DNA of 5,107 nucleotides from Phycisphaeraceae bacterium (GTDB taxonomy: Bacteria > Planctomycetota > Phycisphaerae > Phycisphaerales > Phycisphaeraceae): NCBI GenBank assembly GCA_016763955.1, contig JAESSU010000123.1:1-5107 (forward strand), written 5' to 3'. The notes under the pieces are model-generated. The model did no database searches, had not been told where the DNA came from, and worked only from the letters and a program-made list of their open reading frames with translations. Shown here in pieces: positions 4,485 through 5,107 of the stretch. Positions within the stretch are counted from its first letter, which is position 1, and the number at the start of each line of letters is the position of its first letter. A program made the translations under genes and the position numbers.

Positions 4485-5107
4485 TTAATGTTTAGATTGT
4501 CGTGCGATCACATAGACCATTTGAACTGGATGATTCCAGTAGTTGTAGGTCAGAAGCACGTCTCCGATGTTATGGTTTTCCTTGATCATTGCATTGGAGC
4601 CAGGCTCAACATCAAAGAGTTTAGGCTTATATTTCTGGCGATATTCTGCCAGTGTCGGGCGCTGTGTGCGTGTGATGACCAGTAAGTGTGAGTTGGGGAG
4701 GGTGACCGTGGTTTTGAGCATGTCGAACAGGGTGCCATCCCATATTTTGTCAAAAGGGGATCGTGGTTTGACACTGGTTTTAGGGAGATAATGCTGCGGG
4801 ATGATATTTAGTTCAATGCTACCGAGTTTGACTTTTTGCACGGTGAACATCAGTCGGAACCAACCTCCTTTCGTCACAAAAGTTTGAGGCTGCTGCGGAT
4901 CGTGAATATCAATGGAAACTTGTTTTTTGATTTGTGGTGTTGTGCTTAAAGGCGTGCCATCGGGGGCCATGCTGATGTTGGATCGCCAGATATTTAGAGG
5001 CTCTCCAAGTGCCTTTGCGAAATCTTCAAATTCAGAGATGGGTAACAGGTCAATCCGCAGCCCATTATCCTTAAGTAAATATTGTGCTTGGCGATCACCG
5101 GCAGGTA
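4485..5107 (-). CDS. Unidentified protein, C-terminal 207 residues (start lies beyond the right edge)
   Basis: The frame is open from the TAA at 4485-4487 to the window edge, so the ATG at 4970 is probably internal rather than the start. I do not recognise the family. The visible part begins ...PAGDRQAQYLLKDNGLRIDLLPISEFEDFAKALGEPLNIWRS and continues through IKKQVSIDIHDPQQPQTFVTKGGWFRLMFTVQKVKLGSIELNIIPQHYLP, SPFDKIWDGTLFDMLKTTVTLPNSHLLVITR, PTLAEYRQKYKPKLFDVEPGS and GDVLLTYNYWNHPVQMVYVIARQSKH. There is no membrane segment, no Cys-rich or catalytic motif that I know, and the region looks like a mainly beta, soluble C-terminal domain. Strand-like stretches alternate with Pro- and Gln-rich linkers. 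It is separated from the next minus-strand gene by over 200 bases with a possible terminator, so it is probably a separate transcription unit. Confidence 0.72.
   Translation of the reverse strand, partial: PAGDRQAQYLLKDNGLRIDLLPISEFEDFAKALGEPLNIWRSNISMAPDGTPLSTTPQIKKQVSIDIHDPQQPQTFVTKGGWFRLMFTVQKVKLGSIELNIIPQHYLPKTSVKPRSPFDKIWDGTLFDMLKTTVTLPNSHLLVITRTQRPTLAEYRQKYKPKLFDVEPGSNAMIKENHNIGDVLLTYNYWNHPVQMVYVIARQSKH

Noticed and set aside
4470..4791. Plus-strand open frames overlapping the right-edge gene
   Set aside because: The minus-strand frame is open over more than 600 bases to the window edge; the plus-strand frames are short and have no motif.

Overview
The window carries a compact peptidoglycan (cell-wall sugar) recycling locus from a Gram-negative-type bacterium. 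The core is a divergent pair of transcription units. An AmpG-type muropeptide permease reads leftward from 1628. An anmK-murQ operon reads rightward from 1744. The phylum cannot be fixed from the sequence. Base composition is moderate, and a diderm cell plan is implied by the AmpG/AnmK/MurQ route, which recovers anhydro-muropeptides made by lytic transglycosylases. Neither the left-edge hydrolase nor the right-edge protein is distinctive enough to name a taxon.

Layout from left to right. Positions 1-236 (minus) hold the N-terminus of a membrane-anchored protein resembling an alpha/beta hydrolase, cut by the window edge. A 126-base spacer with one weak promoter candidate follows. Positions 363-1628 (minus) encode AmpG. 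Positions 1629-1743 are the divergent control region, with ribosome binding sites for both sides and a perfect 15-base palindrome overlapping a possible -10 box of ampG. Positions 1744-2877 encode AnmK, most likely from a TTG start. Positions 2910-3832 encode MurQ, broken into two frames by the apparent loss of one A in a short A run near 3299-3302. Positions 3845-4255 (minus) encode a 136-residue protein that I cannot name, convergent with murQ. Positions 4256-4484 are a gene-free, partly AT-rich spacer. Positions 4485-5107 (minus) hold the C-terminal 207 residues of an unidentified protein that continues past the right edge.

How the genes work together, from knowledge of the families: AmpG brings GlcNAc-anhydroMurNAc (peptides) into the cytoplasm. 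After the glucosaminidase and amidase steps (enzymes not in this window), AnmK converts anhydro-MurNAc to MurNAc-6-phosphate. MurQ then cleaves the lactyl ether to give GlcNAc-6-phosphate and D-lactate. Transporter, kinase and etherase therefore form one uninterrupted pathway segment around a shared control region. The main anomaly is the frameshift in murQ. Both halves are otherwise well conserved, so the choice is between a sequencing or assembly error, a very recent mutation, and recoding. I found no convincing mobile element, CRISPR array, tRNA or rRNA.
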